This document shows, in pieces, positions 16,544 to 26,575 of a DNA stretch of 64,000 nt (positions within the stretch are counted from its first letter, which is position 1; the number at the start of each line of letters is the position of its first letter). The notes below the pieces were generated by a model that was not told the origin of the DNA, searched no databases, and saw only the letters and a list, made by a program, of their open reading frames with translations. The stretch comes from Nonomuraea africana (GTDB taxonomy: Bacteria; Actinomycetota; Actinomycetes; Streptosporangiales; Streptosporangiaceae), in assembly GCF_014873535.1 (NCBI RefSeq), contig NZ_JADBEF010000001.1, forward strand, positions 6,882,001-6,946,000. Direction: 5' to 3'. The position numbers and the translations under genes are program-made.

Positions 16544-17101
16544 TCATGACGAGGAGGAGTCCAGATGACGCCGCGGCCCGGCCAGGGCACGCAGGGCCTC
16601 GGCGGCGTCGCGTCCTGCCCCGGCCGCGATCTCGTCGCCGTCCTGGTCGCGGGCGATGGCAATGACCAACTCCCCCACGGGGTCGCGGGTCAGTGTGATG
16701 CTGTGGCCGCCGGACAGCAGCGCGTCGGCCTCCGGGCGGAGCGGCGAGGCGGGCGAGGCCAGGAGGGATCGGGCCGCGATCAGGGCGGCGACCGGGGCGC
16801 GGTGGCGGGCCAGCAGCACGGGTTCGTCGTAGTACGGGTCGGCGACCTGGCGAACGAGGTCGCCGAGCTTGGACCGGGCCGTCGACACCGGCACCATCGA
16901 CAGGCCGGTCAGCATCCCCCGCACCCGCGACAGGGGAACCAGTGCGGCCCATTCCCAGCGCTCGCGTGTGATCAGCGTGGTGTCGCCGTTCCTGGCCGCT
17001 TTCACCAGCGAGCCCCAGCGGGAGCGGGCGTCCTCCACTGCGACGGGCGCGCCAAGCCGCACCACGAGCTCGTCGTACGAGGGGCGCTGTGTGTTGATCA
17101 T
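16544..17101 (-). CDS. Tandem Phd/YefM antitoxin-like protein without a partner toxin
   Basis: A protein of 185 aa with two consecutive Phd-like N-terminal modules: VAVEDARSRWGSLVKAARNG plus TTLITRERWEWAALVPLSRV, and VPVSTARSKLGDLVRQVADP plus EPVLLARHRAPVAALIAARS. In true Phd/YefM antitoxins one such module dimerises and binds DNA, and the C-terminus neutralises the toxin. Here the second module is followed by about 60 residues including ITLTRDPVGELVIAIARDQD. No Doc- or YoeB-like gene is adjacent. ATG 17101 is chosen because a good promoter would start transcription exactly there; ATG 17122 is the alternative. It sits between copies of a dispersed repeat. Confidence 0.7.
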   Translation of the reverse strand: MINTQRPSYDELVVRLGAPVAVEDARSRWGSLVKAARNGDTTLITRERWEWAALVPLSRVRGMLTGLSMVPVSTARSKLGDLVRQVADPYYDEPVLLARHRAPVAALIAARSLLASPASPLRPEADALLSGGHSITLTRDPVGELVIAIARDQDGDEIAAGAGRDAAEALRALAGPRRHLDSSSS

Positions 17102-17107
17102 CCCGAG

Positions 17108-17137
17108 ATCGTAAGGTGCCATACAAAATTTTCGCAA
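17108..17137 (-). promoter_or_regulatory. Promoter giving a leaderless transcript for the Phd-like gene
   Basis: On the minus strand -35 TTGCGA (17132-17137), an 18-bp spacer and -10 TACGAT (17108-17113) are followed after 6 nt by ATG 17101. This is one of the best housekeeping-type promoters in the window. Confidence 0.6.
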
Positions 17138-17244
17138 GCCGCCTTACGAGACTCCTGTACGGGCGACGGCCCGGTGATCGCGGGTGCTGTCCTGCCAAGA
17201 TCACGCCGGGTTACGGGCTCTCGCAACATTGATGATCAGGCACA

Positions 17245-17320
17245 GGCCGCCGGCGAACCTCGCGGAACGGATTTCCGCCAGCGCTCCCCCGCCGGTCGGT
17301 GCGGGGGGTGACGGTGAGTG
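17245..17320. repeat. Dispersed intergenic repeat (copy 3, diverged)
   Basis: It starts GCCGCCGGCGAACCTCGCGG, continues through CAGCGCTC and ends GGGGGTGACGGTGAGTGAG, matching the unit at 16344-16418 along its length with scattered changes. Confidence 0.6.
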
Positions 17321-17381
17321 AGGTCGGTGGGGGGACTAGGCTGAACGCCGCAAGCCGTACCCACCTTTCAGGAGGAGCGCC

Positions 17382-17627
17382 GTGGCGCGCGTAGTCGTCG
17401 ACGTCATGCTCAAGCCGGAAATCCTCGACCCGCAGGGGCAGGCGATCGCCCGCGCGCTGCCGCGCCTGGGCTTCTCCGGCGTTTCCGAGGTGCGCCAGGG
17501 AAAGCGTTTCGAGATCGAGCTCGAGGGCGCCGCCGACGAGGCCGCCCTTGCGGACGTCCGAAAGATGGCCGAGACCCTGCTGGCCAACACGGTGATCGAG
17601 GAGTACACCGTGAGGGTCGAGGGGTAG
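17382..17627 (+). CDS. purS: Phosphoribosylformylglycinamidine synthase subunit PurS
   Basis: A protein of 81 aa, the normal PurS length, with the family pattern VDVMLKPEILDPQGQAI, then FSGVSEVRQGKRFEIEL. PurS bridges PurQ and PurL in the multi-subunit FGAM synthase of step 4 of purine synthesis. GTG 17382 follows AGGAGGAG with 4 nt spacing. Unusually, an RsbW-like gene separates it from purQ, and there is a 171-bp gap after it. Confidence 0.92.
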   Translation: MARVVVDVMLKPEILDPQGQAIARALPRLGFSGVSEVRQGKRFEIELEGAADEAALADVRKMAETLLANTVIEEYTVRVEG

Positions 17628-17798
17628 AACAGCACATTTGACACCCTGAATTACCCATCACGGCTTAAAGCCGGGTTTCGCCATGCCACAATCCCACGGG
17701 CTTACCAACACTAAATAACAACAACGTGATTTTGCGGTTAGCCCTGATTTCACGGGGAAACCTACTCCAGGTGAGATTCTGGCACCCGGAGGGGTCCG

Positions 17799-18236
17799 GT
17801 GGATATTGAGTTCTCGTTGGCGCTGCCCAGGGATGCGATCGGCATCCCGATGGTCAGGCGAGTGCTGGGTGACGCGATGCGCTCACTCAGCGTGAGCGAG
17901 ACCTGCATCTCCGACATGCTGCTCGCGGTCTCGGAGGCCTGCTCCAACGCGGTGCGGCACGGTGGTCCGGCCAACCGGTACGAAGTGAGCGCGTCGATCG
18001 GCTACGGCCGCTGCGACGTGAAGGTGGCCGACTCGGGGGGCGGGCTGCCGTCGATGCCGCTGCACTACCCCCCGCCCGAGACCGAGAACGGGCGCGGCCT
18101 GCTCATCATGCGCTCCGTCGTCGACGAGATCTCCTTCGGCATCACGCCCGGCCGGGGCACCACCGTCCACCTGCGCAAGCACCTGGCGTGGGACGACGAG
18201 GAAGGCGCGCGCCCGCGCGAGCTCGCCGCCGTCTGA
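17799..18236 (+). CDS. RsbW/SpoIIAB-like ATP-binding anti-sigma-factor kinase
   Basis: A protein of 145 aa of the HATPase_c_2 group. The Bergerat-type motifs are present: N-box in LLAVSEACSNAVRHGGPA, G1-box VADSGGGLPSMP, and ENGRGLLIMRSVVDEI as the G2 region, then GTTVHLRK. Such proteins phosphorylate STAS-domain anti-sigma-factor antagonists and bind SigB/SigF-type sigma factors. No STAS or sigma gene is adjacent, so it is an orphan of a type actinomycetes have in dozens. GTG 17799 has GGAGGGG 4 nt upstream. It lies between purS and purQ on the same strand. Confidence 0.85.
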   Translation: MDIEFSLALPRDAIGIPMVRRVLGDAMRSLSVSETCISDMLLAVSEACSNAVRHGGPANRYEVSASIGYGRCDVKVADSGGGLPSMPLHYPPPETENGRGLLIMRSVVDEISFGITPGRGTTVHLRKHLAWDDEEGARPRELAAV

Positions 18237-18353
18237 GCCCCGCGAAAACGGCACCTGACGACAGCGGATACCCTTGAGGAACCGCCGCAGACCACCGTCC
18301 ACCCTGACGAGACGGTGGCGTGGCGTGCGCATTCCTCCGGAGGGGACGAAGTC

Positions 18354-19037
18354 ATGAGCGCTGCCCGTGTGGGCGTTGTCACGTTTCCAGGAACTCTCGA
18401 CGACCAGGACGCCGCCCGTGCCGTACGGCTGGCGGGCGCGGAGGCGGTGCCGCTCTGGCACGGCGATCACGACCTCAAGGGGGTCGACGCGGTCTTCCTG
18501 CCCGGCGGTTTCTCCTACGGCGACTACCTGCGCTGCGGGGCCATCTCCCGCTTCGCGCCGCTGATGGAGGAGCTCATCCCGGCCGCGAAGAGCGGGCTGC
18601 CCGTCCTGGGCACGTGCAACGGGTTCCAGATCCTGTGTGAGGCGCACCTGCTGCCAGGCGCGCTGACCCGCAACGCCTCCCTGCACTACATCTGCCGCGA
18701 CCAGCGGATCAGGGTGGAGTCCGCCGCCACGACCTGGACCTCGGCCTTCGAGGTCGGCCAGGAGCTGGTGCTGCCGGTCAAGCACGGCGAGGGGCGCTAC
18801 GTCGCCTCCGCCGAGACCCTCGAGGCGCTGGAGGCCAACGGCCAGGTGGTCTTCCGCTACGTCGGCGGCAACCCCAACGGCTCGCTCAACGACATCGCGG
18901 GCATCTCCAACGAGTCCGGCACCATCGTCGGCCTCATGCCGCACCCCGAGCACGCGGTCGAGGACCTCGTCGGCGCGCCCAGCACCGACGGCCTCGGTTT
19001 CTTCACCTCCATCCTCAAGAAGCTGGTGAACGTATGA
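18354..19037 (+). CDS. purQ: Phosphoribosylformylglycinamidine synthase glutaminase subunit PurQ
   Basis: A protein of 227 aa, a class I glutamine amidotransferase. The nucleophile is C88 in VLGTCNGFQ and the catalytic His/Glu pair is in LMPHPEHAVED. It hydrolyses glutamine and channels ammonia to PurL. ATG 18354 has GGAGGGG upstream. Its TGA overlaps an in-frame ATG of the downstream purL frame (ATGA), although I place the true purL start 90 bp later. Confidence 0.95.
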   Translation: MSAARVGVVTFPGTLDDQDAARAVRLAGAEAVPLWHGDHDLKGVDAVFLPGGFSYGDYLRCGAISRFAPLMEELIPAAKSGLPVLGTCNGFQILCEAHLLPGALTRNASLHYICRDQRIRVESAATTWTSAFEVGQELVLPVKHGEGRYVASAETLEALEANGQVVFRYVGGNPNGSLNDIAGISNESGTIVGLMPHPEHAVEDLVGAPSTDGLGFFTSILKKLVNV

Positions 19038-19123
19038 CCGGGAGTGAACCCGACGCAGTGAGCGGAGTGGCGGGCCGAGGAACGAGGCACGCCGCGGAGC
19101 GAATGAGGAGTGGTGAGCGACCC

Positions 19124-21370
<2,247 letters not shown>

Positions 21371-21380
21371 GGTTTTCTTG

Positions 21381-21410
21381 GACAAGGGGGCTGCTATCAG
21401 CCCCCTTGTC
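21381..21410. terminator. Bidirectional terminator between purL and the collagen-like gene
   Basis: GACAAGGGGGCTG, a CTAT loop and CAGCCCCCTTGTC form a perfect 13-bp stem between two convergent genes. Minus-strand reading is followed by AAGAAAA. Confidence 0.85.
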
Positions 21411-21417
21411 GCATGTG

Positions 21418-22242
21418 TCAGCCCTTCTTGAGGCAGACGACGTAGACGGTGCCGTCCACGCTGGTCCCGCCCTTCTGGTCGGTGCCAGCGGGAGGCTCGG
21501 TCGCGCCGCCGGCGCCCGCGAGGTTGTTGCCGCCGCCGTTGTCGTCCTTGGCCACGGTCACGGTCCAGCTCTTACCGTCGGGCATGCTGCTCAGCACCAC
21601 GGCGTTCTTGAACGTGGCGAAGGAGAAGCCGCCGCCGGTCGCGGGGTCGGCCCCGTCGCAGGAGGCTGACTTCGAGCCCAGCCCCGAGATGAGTGCGGAC
21701 CTGGTGTAGGTCGTGAAGGTGCCGGAGGAGCCGGGCTCGCCCTTCTCGCCCTTCGGGCCCGCCGGGCCGCGATAGCCACGCGGGCCCTGCAGTCCCTTGT
21801 CGCCCTTGTCGCCCTTGTCGCCCTTGTCGCCCTTAAGGCCTTGAGGGCCCTGAGGGCCGGTTTCGCCCTTCAGGCCCGTGTCGCCCTTGGGGCCCTGGAT
21901 GCCGGGCTTGCCGTCGAGGCCGTTCTTGCCGGCAGGGCCCGCGGGCCCCTGCGGTCCGGTGTCGCCCTTCGGGCCCTGGGCGCCGGTGTCGCCCTTCTCG
22001 CGGGTGCCGGACAGGCCGCTGGTCGTCGAGCCGCCGATCAGCACCCTCTCCTCCGTCTTCCTGCACGGCGTCGACGGGTTGACGATGCGGGCGTACCGCG
22101 TCTTCTTGTGGACGCAGGCGTGTACCTCCTCGCCGGCGGCCGAGGAGGCGGTGGCGACGCCACCAATGGTGAAGAGCGAGAGGGTCAGCGCTCCGACGGT
22201 GGTCAGGGTGAGCGCACGCCCACCACGAATCTTGATCGCCAC
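21418..22242 (-). CDS. Secreted collagen-like (Gly-X-Y repeat) protein
   Basis: A protein of 274 aa. GTG 22242 is chosen because GGAAGG lies 6 nt upstream and the product then starts with a good signal peptide (VAIKIRGGRALTLTTVGAL..., cleaved near ATASSA). A 40-residue N-terminal region with HACVHKKTRYARIVNPSTPC and a second cysteine pair follows. Next come about 30 uninterrupted Gly-X-Y triplets rich in GPK, GDT, GPQ and GDK (for example the run GDKGDKGDKGDKG), and a 95-residue C-terminal domain ending VYVVCLKKG. Prolines and charged pairs give a triple helix without hydroxyproline, as in other bacterial collagens. Probably a trimeric surface or extracellular protein; function unknown. No LPXTG-type anchor is seen. 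Confidence 0.85.
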   Translation of the reverse strand: MAIKIRGGRALTLTTVGALTLSLFTIGGVATASSAAGEEVHACVHKKTRYARIVNPSTPCRKTEERVLIGGSTTSGLSGTREKGDTGAQGPKGDTGPQGPAGPAGKNGLDGKPGIQGPKGDTGLKGETGPQGPQGLKGDKGDKGDKGDKGLQGPRGYRGPAGPKGEKGEPGSSGTFTTYTRSALISGLGSKSASCDGADPATGGGFSFATFKNAVVLSSMPDGKSWTVTVAKDDNGGGNNLAGAGGATEPPAGTDQKGGTSVDGTVYVVCLKKG

Positions 22243-22260
22243 GGATGTCCTTCCAAAGGA

Positions 22261-22287
22261 ACATGAGGTGCTCATGTTGTTCATGAG
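22261..22287. promoter_or_regulatory. Overlapping palindromes made of three CATGAG half-sites
   Basis: ACATGAGGTGCTCATGT (22261-22277) is a perfect inverted repeat. Its right arm also pairs with the next half-site in CTCATG-TTGTT-CATGAG (22271-22287). The array lies 19 bp upstream of the collagen-like gene start and 160 bp upstream of the cyclase gene, so it may act on the former as an operator, or as a leader hairpin. Confidence 0.5.
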
Positions 22288-22446
22288 ATTCACGTTTCAA
22301 CCGTTCCAAAGGATTACGTGGCTACATAACGTGTATGTCACGAAACAAAGGGTGACAGATTCGACTTACCGGCGGTCAGCTCTGACGACGGAATCTGTGT
22401 GCAGAAGGACGCAGTGGATTCGGGGGCGGCGGGGAGATAATCGGAC

Positions 22447-24432
22447 GTGGACTCCTACCTCCCGCCGGCCACCCAGCCTCTCAGGGTGGTGGTGTGGGCG
22501 ATTCATCTCGTGCTGCCGCTGCTCGGCCTGTGGCTGCTGCTCGCCGAGCCTCGCGTCAACATCATGTGGCACCACAACCCCAGCCACTTCTGGATGATCC
22601 TCGTCGTGGCGGGCGTCAACGTGGTCCTCGGTCTGATGATCAGCGAGGCGGCGCGCAGGAGAGCCGATGCCAGGCTGTTCCTGGTCTCCATGGTCTTCCT
22701 GAGCAGCGCGGGCTTCTTCTTCCTGCACGGCCTGTCCACGCCGCGGATCATCCTCGGCAACCACTCGCTCGGCTTCGACATCGGCCAGCAGGTGGGGCTG
22801 ACGATGGCCGCCGTCTTCGCCCTGGCCTCGGCCTTCCCGCTGGGTGCGGCCCAGGCGCGCTCGGTGATGAGGTCGCAGCACCTGATCAGGGCGACGGTCG
22901 TCGGGCTCATGGTGCTCTGGGGCATCGCCTCCCTCGTGCCGGGCCTGACGCTGCTCAGCAAGCCGCCCGCCGTGCTGCCGATCCCCTGGTTCGGCTGGTT
23001 CTCCGTGCCCGGCCTGGTGCTGTTCGTGGCGGCGGGCGGGATGATGTATCGCCTGCACCGGATGCGCCGCTCGGCGATCCTGGTCAGCCTGGTCACGGCC
23101 TACGCGCTGCTGGCCGAGGCGATGATCGCGGGCATGTCCCAGCTGAACTGGCACCTGTCCTGGTGGGAGTGGCACATCCTGCTGACGCTGGCCTTCCTTT
23201 TCGTCGCCTACAGCGCCTACCTGCAGTTCAGGCGCGAGGGGTCGAGCGCGGGGCTGTTCGACTCGGTGGCGCTGTCGGCGACCGTCGTGCGGATCCAGGC
23301 GCAGTACGAGCAGGCGCTGGAGGAGCTGGTCGAGCATGTGCGCAGGGGCACGAAGCTGCCTGCCGTACGGCTGGCCGGGCGGTTCCAGCTCACCGAGGGG
23401 CAGGCGGCGGTCCTCGACCGGGCGGGCGAGGCGCTGGCCAGCGAGCGGGAGCTGTCCGAGCGCCTCGCGGCGCTCGTGGACGTCGGAACCCAGACCAGGG
23501 TAGGGCTGGCCGAGTCCGACCTGCTGACCGACGCCCTCGAGCGCGTACGGCAGGCGTACGGCGACGTCCGCATCGGCCTGGTCGCCGACGGCAGGGTGAG
23601 CATCGGCTCGCGGGAGTACACCTTCAGCGGCGCCACCCCCATCAGGCGTGACGGCCTCATCACCTATCCGCTCACCGTGAAGGGCCACCTCGCGGGCGCG
23701 CTCGAGGTCCCGCTCGGCCGTACCCCCCAGGACGAGGCGCTGGCCGCCACCCTGGCCAGCCAGCTGTCGATCTCGCTGGAGAACGCGCGCCTGTACGCCG
23801 AGCTGGACACGCTGTTCCGCCAGTACATGTCGCCCGATGTCGCCAGCCGGCTGCTCGCCGACCCCGGCCAGGCCGCGCTCGGCGGCGAGCTGCGCGAGCT
23901 GACCGCGCTGTTCGCCGACCTGAAGGGGTTCACCACGTTCTCCGAGCGGGTCGCGCCCGGCGAGATCGTCGAGATGCTGAACCGCTACCACACGGCCGCC
24001 GTCCCGTGCATCCTCGACAACGGCGGGACGATCGTGCAGTTCGTCGGCGATGCCCTGCTCGCGCTGTTCAACGCGCCCGCCGCCCAGGAGGAGCACGCTC
24101 TCGCCGCCTGCACGGCCGCCCTCGCCATGCAGGAGGCGGCCACGGCCGTGGCCGCCGAGGGCTGGCCGACCTTCAGGGTGGGCGTCAACACCGGCATGGC
24201 CCTGGTCGGCAACATCGGCAGCCCCGAACTGCGCGGCTTCAACGCCATGGGCGACGCGGTGAACGTGGCCGCCAGGCTCCAGGGCCTCGCGGAGCCCGGA
24301 ACGGTCGTCATCGGCGCCACCACGCTGGCCCAGCTCGACAACGCGGAGACGCGTCCGCTCGGCCCCCTGCGGCTGAAAGGCAAGGAGCAGGAGGTGAAGG
24401 CGTTCGTCCTGACCCGCATAATCAGGACATGA
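22447..24432 (+). CDS. Membrane-bound class III adenylate/guanylate cyclase
   Basis: A protein of 661 aa. Residues 1-255 form about eight transmembrane helices. Residues about 275-440 form a linker and GAF-like region ending in ATLASQLSISLENARLYAEL, which is typical before cyclase domains. Residues about 455-655 are the class III cyclase domain. The metal-binding aspartates are D491 (LFADLKGFTTF) and D535 (FVGDALLALF); the transition-state pair is N606 and R610 (GDAVNVAARL). All catalytic positions are therefore kept. It starts with GTG; both a GGGGAG site and a GATAAT box lie just upstream. Its stop overlaps the start of a CRP-type regulator (ATGA), so second-messenger synthesis and receptor look co-produced. 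Signal sensed by the membrane part is unknown. Confidence 0.9.
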   Translation: MDSYLPPATQPLRVVVWAIHLVLPLLGLWLLLAEPRVNIMWHHNPSHFWMILVVAGVNVVLGLMISEAARRRADARLFLVSMVFLSSAGFFFLHGLSTPRIILGNHSLGFDIGQQVGLTMAAVFALASAFPLGAAQARSVMRSQHLIRATVVGLMVLWGIASLVPGLTLLSKPPAVLPIPWFGWFSVPGLVLFVAAGGMMYRLHRMRRSAILVSLVTAYALLAEAMIAGMSQLNWHLSWWEWHILLTLAFLFVAYSAYLQFRREGSSAGLFDSVALSATVVRIQAQYEQALEELVEHVRRGTKLPAVRLAGRFQLTEGQAAVLDRAGEALASERELSERLAALVDVGTQTRVGLAESDLLTDALERVRQAYGDVRIGLVADGRVSIGSREYTFSGATPIRRDGLITYPLTVKGHLAGALEVPLGRTPQDEALAATLASQLSISLENARLYAELDTLFRQYMSPDVASRLLADPGQAALGGELRELTALFADLKGFTTFSERVAPGEIVEMLNRYHTAAVPCILDNGGTIVQFVGDALLALFNAPAAQEEHALAACTAALAMQEAATAVAAEGWPTFRVGVNTGMALVGNIGSPELRGFNAMGDAVNVAARLQGLAEPGTVVIGATTLAQLDNAETRPLGPLRLKGKEQEVKAFVLTRIIRT

Positions 24433-25091
24433 CCGCAGAGGCCGGAGAGTTCCTGTCCATGCTGACTCCCGAGGAGAGCGCGGCGCTGAAAGCCGCGGGC
24501 CGCCCGAGGAGCTGGGAGCGCGGAGCGGTGGTGATGACGGAGGGCGACACCTCCGACTGGGTGCTGCTGCTGCTGGAAGGCAGGGTCAAGGTGTCGTCGC
24601 ACACGAGCGGCGGCACGGAGGTGGTGCTGGCCGTGCGCGGGCCCGGCGGGCTGCTGGGCGACATGTCGGCGATCGACGGCTCGGCCCGTTCGGCGACCGT
24701 CACGGCGCTGGAGCCGGTCTCGGGGGTCGTCATCCACGACTTCACCGGCTTCCTCGCCAAGCACGGGCGGGTCGCCGTCCTGCTGATGCGGATGGTCACC
24801 GAACGGCTGCGCGACTCCGACAGGAAGCGGGTGGAGTACGGCGCCTTCGACACCACGGGCCGGGTGGCCACGCGCCTGGTGGAGCTGGCCGAACGATACG
24901 GCGAGCAGACCAACACCGGGCTGCGGGTGGCGCTGCCGCTGTCGCAGGACGAGCTGGCGGGGTGGACGGGAGCGTCCAGGGAGGCGGTGAGCAAGGCGCT
25001 GCGGACGCTGCGCGACAGGGGCCTCATCGAGACGGGCCGGCGGCGGGTGCTCGTCCACGACCTCGAAGGGCTGCGTAAAAGGGCCCGCTGA
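24429..25091 (+). CDS. Crp/Fnr-family transcription regulator, coupled to the cyclase
   Basis: A protein of 220 aa. The cyclic-nucleotide-binding domain (about 10-125) shows the strand pattern VVMTEGDTSDWVLLLLEGRV and GPGGLLGDMSAIDGSARSAT, the latter at the phosphate-binding cassette with Gly, Asp and Ser-Ala-Arg-Ser. In E. coli CRP the comparable segment is GEL-x8-RSA. The C-terminal winged helix contains LPLSQDELAGWTGASREAVS and KALRTLRDRGLIETGRRRVL. Its ATG overlaps the cyclase TGA, direct evidence of a cyclic nucleotide output circuit. Whether cAMP or cGMP is bound cannot be decided by eye. Confidence 0.9.
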   Translation: MTAEAGEFLSMLTPEESAALKAAGRPRSWERGAVVMTEGDTSDWVLLLLEGRVKVSSHTSGGTEVVLAVRGPGGLLGDMSAIDGSARSATVTALEPVSGVVIHDFTGFLAKHGRVAVLLMRMVTERLRDSDRKRVEYGAFDTTGRVATRLVELAERYGEQTNTGLRVALPLSQDELAGWTGASREAVSKALRTLRDRGLIETGRRRVLVHDLEGLRKRAR

Positions 25092-25106
25092 CCCGAGGAT
25101 AAATCG

Positions 25107-25123
25107 GACGTACGTCGTACGTC
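25107..25123. promoter_or_regulatory. 17-bp perfect palindrome (operator) before the MFS exporter gene
   Basis: GACGTACGTCGTACGTC has 8-bp arms around a central T. It lies 12 bp upstream of the exporter start, where a TetR- or MarR-type repressor would block transcription. No such regulator gene is adjacent. Confidence 0.6.
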
Positions 25124-25135
25124 ATAGTAAGGGGC

Positions 25136-26575
25136 ATGGTCGCCTCCCCCGACTACACCCTCCAACTCCGCTACGCCTGGCGTGTCTGCTCGGTGACCAG
25201 CCTCGGTCTGGTGCTGATCGGCATCGCGGGCAGCACGCTCAACGTCGCGCTCCCGGCCGTCGTCCGCCACTTCCACGCCACGCCGTTCGAGGCGAGCTGG
25301 ATCCTGCTCTCCTTCCTCCTGGTCAACACCGCGAGCCTCGTCTTCTTCGGCCGCGTCGCCGACCTGCTCGGCAGGCGCGAGGTCTACCTGGCGGGCTTCG
25401 CGCTCTTCACCGTCGCCTCGCTGCTCGCCGGGATCTCGCCCGACGTCTGGTTCCTGGTCGCGATGCGCGTCGTGCAGGCGATCGGCTCGGCGATGATCCT
25501 GGCCAACGGGACCGTCATCATCACCGCGGCCTTTCCGCCGGACCGCCTCAGCCAGGGCATGGGCGTCTACATCGGCACCCTCTCCATCGCCCAGCTGGCG
25601 GGTCCGACGGTCGGCGGGCTGATCGCCGAGGCGGCGGGCTGGCAGTGGATCTTCTGGGTGAACGTGCCCGCGGGGATGATCGCGCTGGTCTGGGGCGCGT
25701 TCACGCTGCGCAAGGTGCCGAGGGGGCCGCGCGAGCCCGTCGACGCCCTCGGCAACCTGCTCATCTTCGCGGCGCTGACCGCCTTCCTGGTGGCCCTCTC
25801 GGAGATCGGCAACGGCGGCCCGGTGCTGATCGTCGGGGGCGCGGTCACCGCCGTGCTGGTGCCGCTGATCGTGCTGGTCGAACGGCGGGCCTCGCATCCC
25901 GTGCTCGACCTGCGGCTGTTCGGCGGACGCATGCTGGCCTGCGCCAACCTGTCGTCGTTCTGCAACGCGCTGGCCAGGGCCGCGCTGATCCTGGTGGTGG
26001 CGCTCTACTTCCAGGCCGCCCGTGGCGTCGACGCCTTCACCGCGGGGCTGAGCGTGCTGCCGGTGCCGGTCGGGATGGCGCTGGCCTCTCCCATCGCGGG
26101 CACGCTCGGGCGGCGCGTCTCGCCGTACGCGCTGTCGATCGGCGGCTCGCTCTTCAGCGCGTCGGGGCTGCTGATCCTCATGCTCACGGCCCGGCCCGGC
26201 ACGCCGTACTGGATCATCGGGGTGGGGCTCTTCCTGGCCGGCTGCGGCAGCGGCACCTTCCTCACCGGCAACACCACCCAGGTGATGAGCGCCCTGCCCG
26301 CGGGGAGCCTGGGCGTGGTCAACGGGTTCCGGCTGATGGTCATGAACGTGGGCGTCGTGATCAGCGTGGGTCTGTCACTGAGCGTCCTGACCAGCGCCGT
26401 CTCCCCCGCCCTCCGCGCCCAGGTGTACGGCGGGACGCTGTCGAAGCTGTCGCCGGTGGCGGTGGAACAGCTCATGTCCGGCTTCCAGCGGACGTACGGC
26501 GTGCTGTTCGCGGTGGCGCTCCTGGGGGCCGTGCTGGCGGGGTTCGCCAGGCGGCGATCAGATCGAGACGGCTAG
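25136..26575 (+). CDS. MFS drug exporter, DHA2 (EmrB/QacA) family
   Basis: A protein of 479 aa with about 14 hydrophobic helices. Motif A is visible as FFGRVADLLGRREVYLAGFA and motif C-like sequence as GPTVGGLIAEAAGWQWIFWV, the signature of the 14-helix DHA2 proton antiporters. The substrate cannot be deduced. AAGGGG lies only 1-2 nt before ATG 25136, so the start is a little uncertain. An upstream palindrome suggests repression. The 3' end overlaps the convergent oxidoreductase gene by 18 bp. Confidence 0.87.
   Translation: MVASPDYTLQLRYAWRVCSVTSLGLVLIGIAGSTLNVALPAVVRHFHATPFEASWILLSFLLVNTASLVFFGRVADLLGRREVYLAGFALFTVASLLAGISPDVWFLVAMRVVQAIGSAMILANGTVIITAAFPPDRLSQGMGVYIGTLSIAQLAGPTVGGLIAEAAGWQWIFWVNVPAGMIALVWGAFTLRKVPRGPREPVDALGNLLIFAALTAFLVALSEIGNGGPVLIVGGAVTAVLVPLIVLVERRASHPVLDLRLFGGRMLACANLSSFCNALARAALILVVALYFQAARGVDAFTAGLSVLPVPVGMALASPIAGTLGRRVSPYALSIGGSLFSASGLLILMLTARPGTPYWIIGVGLFLAGCGSGTFLTGNTTQVMSALPAGSLGVVNGFRLMVMNVGVVISVGLSLSVLTSAVSPALRAQVYGGTLSKLSPVAVEQLMSGFQRTYGVLFAVALLGAVLAGFARRRSDRDG

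Noticed and set aside
19034..19123. A purL start at 19034, overlapping the purQ stop
   Set aside because: The added 30 residues are low-complexity and unlike any PurL N-terminus; the segment looks like intergenic repeat DNA. It remains possible that some translation starts there.
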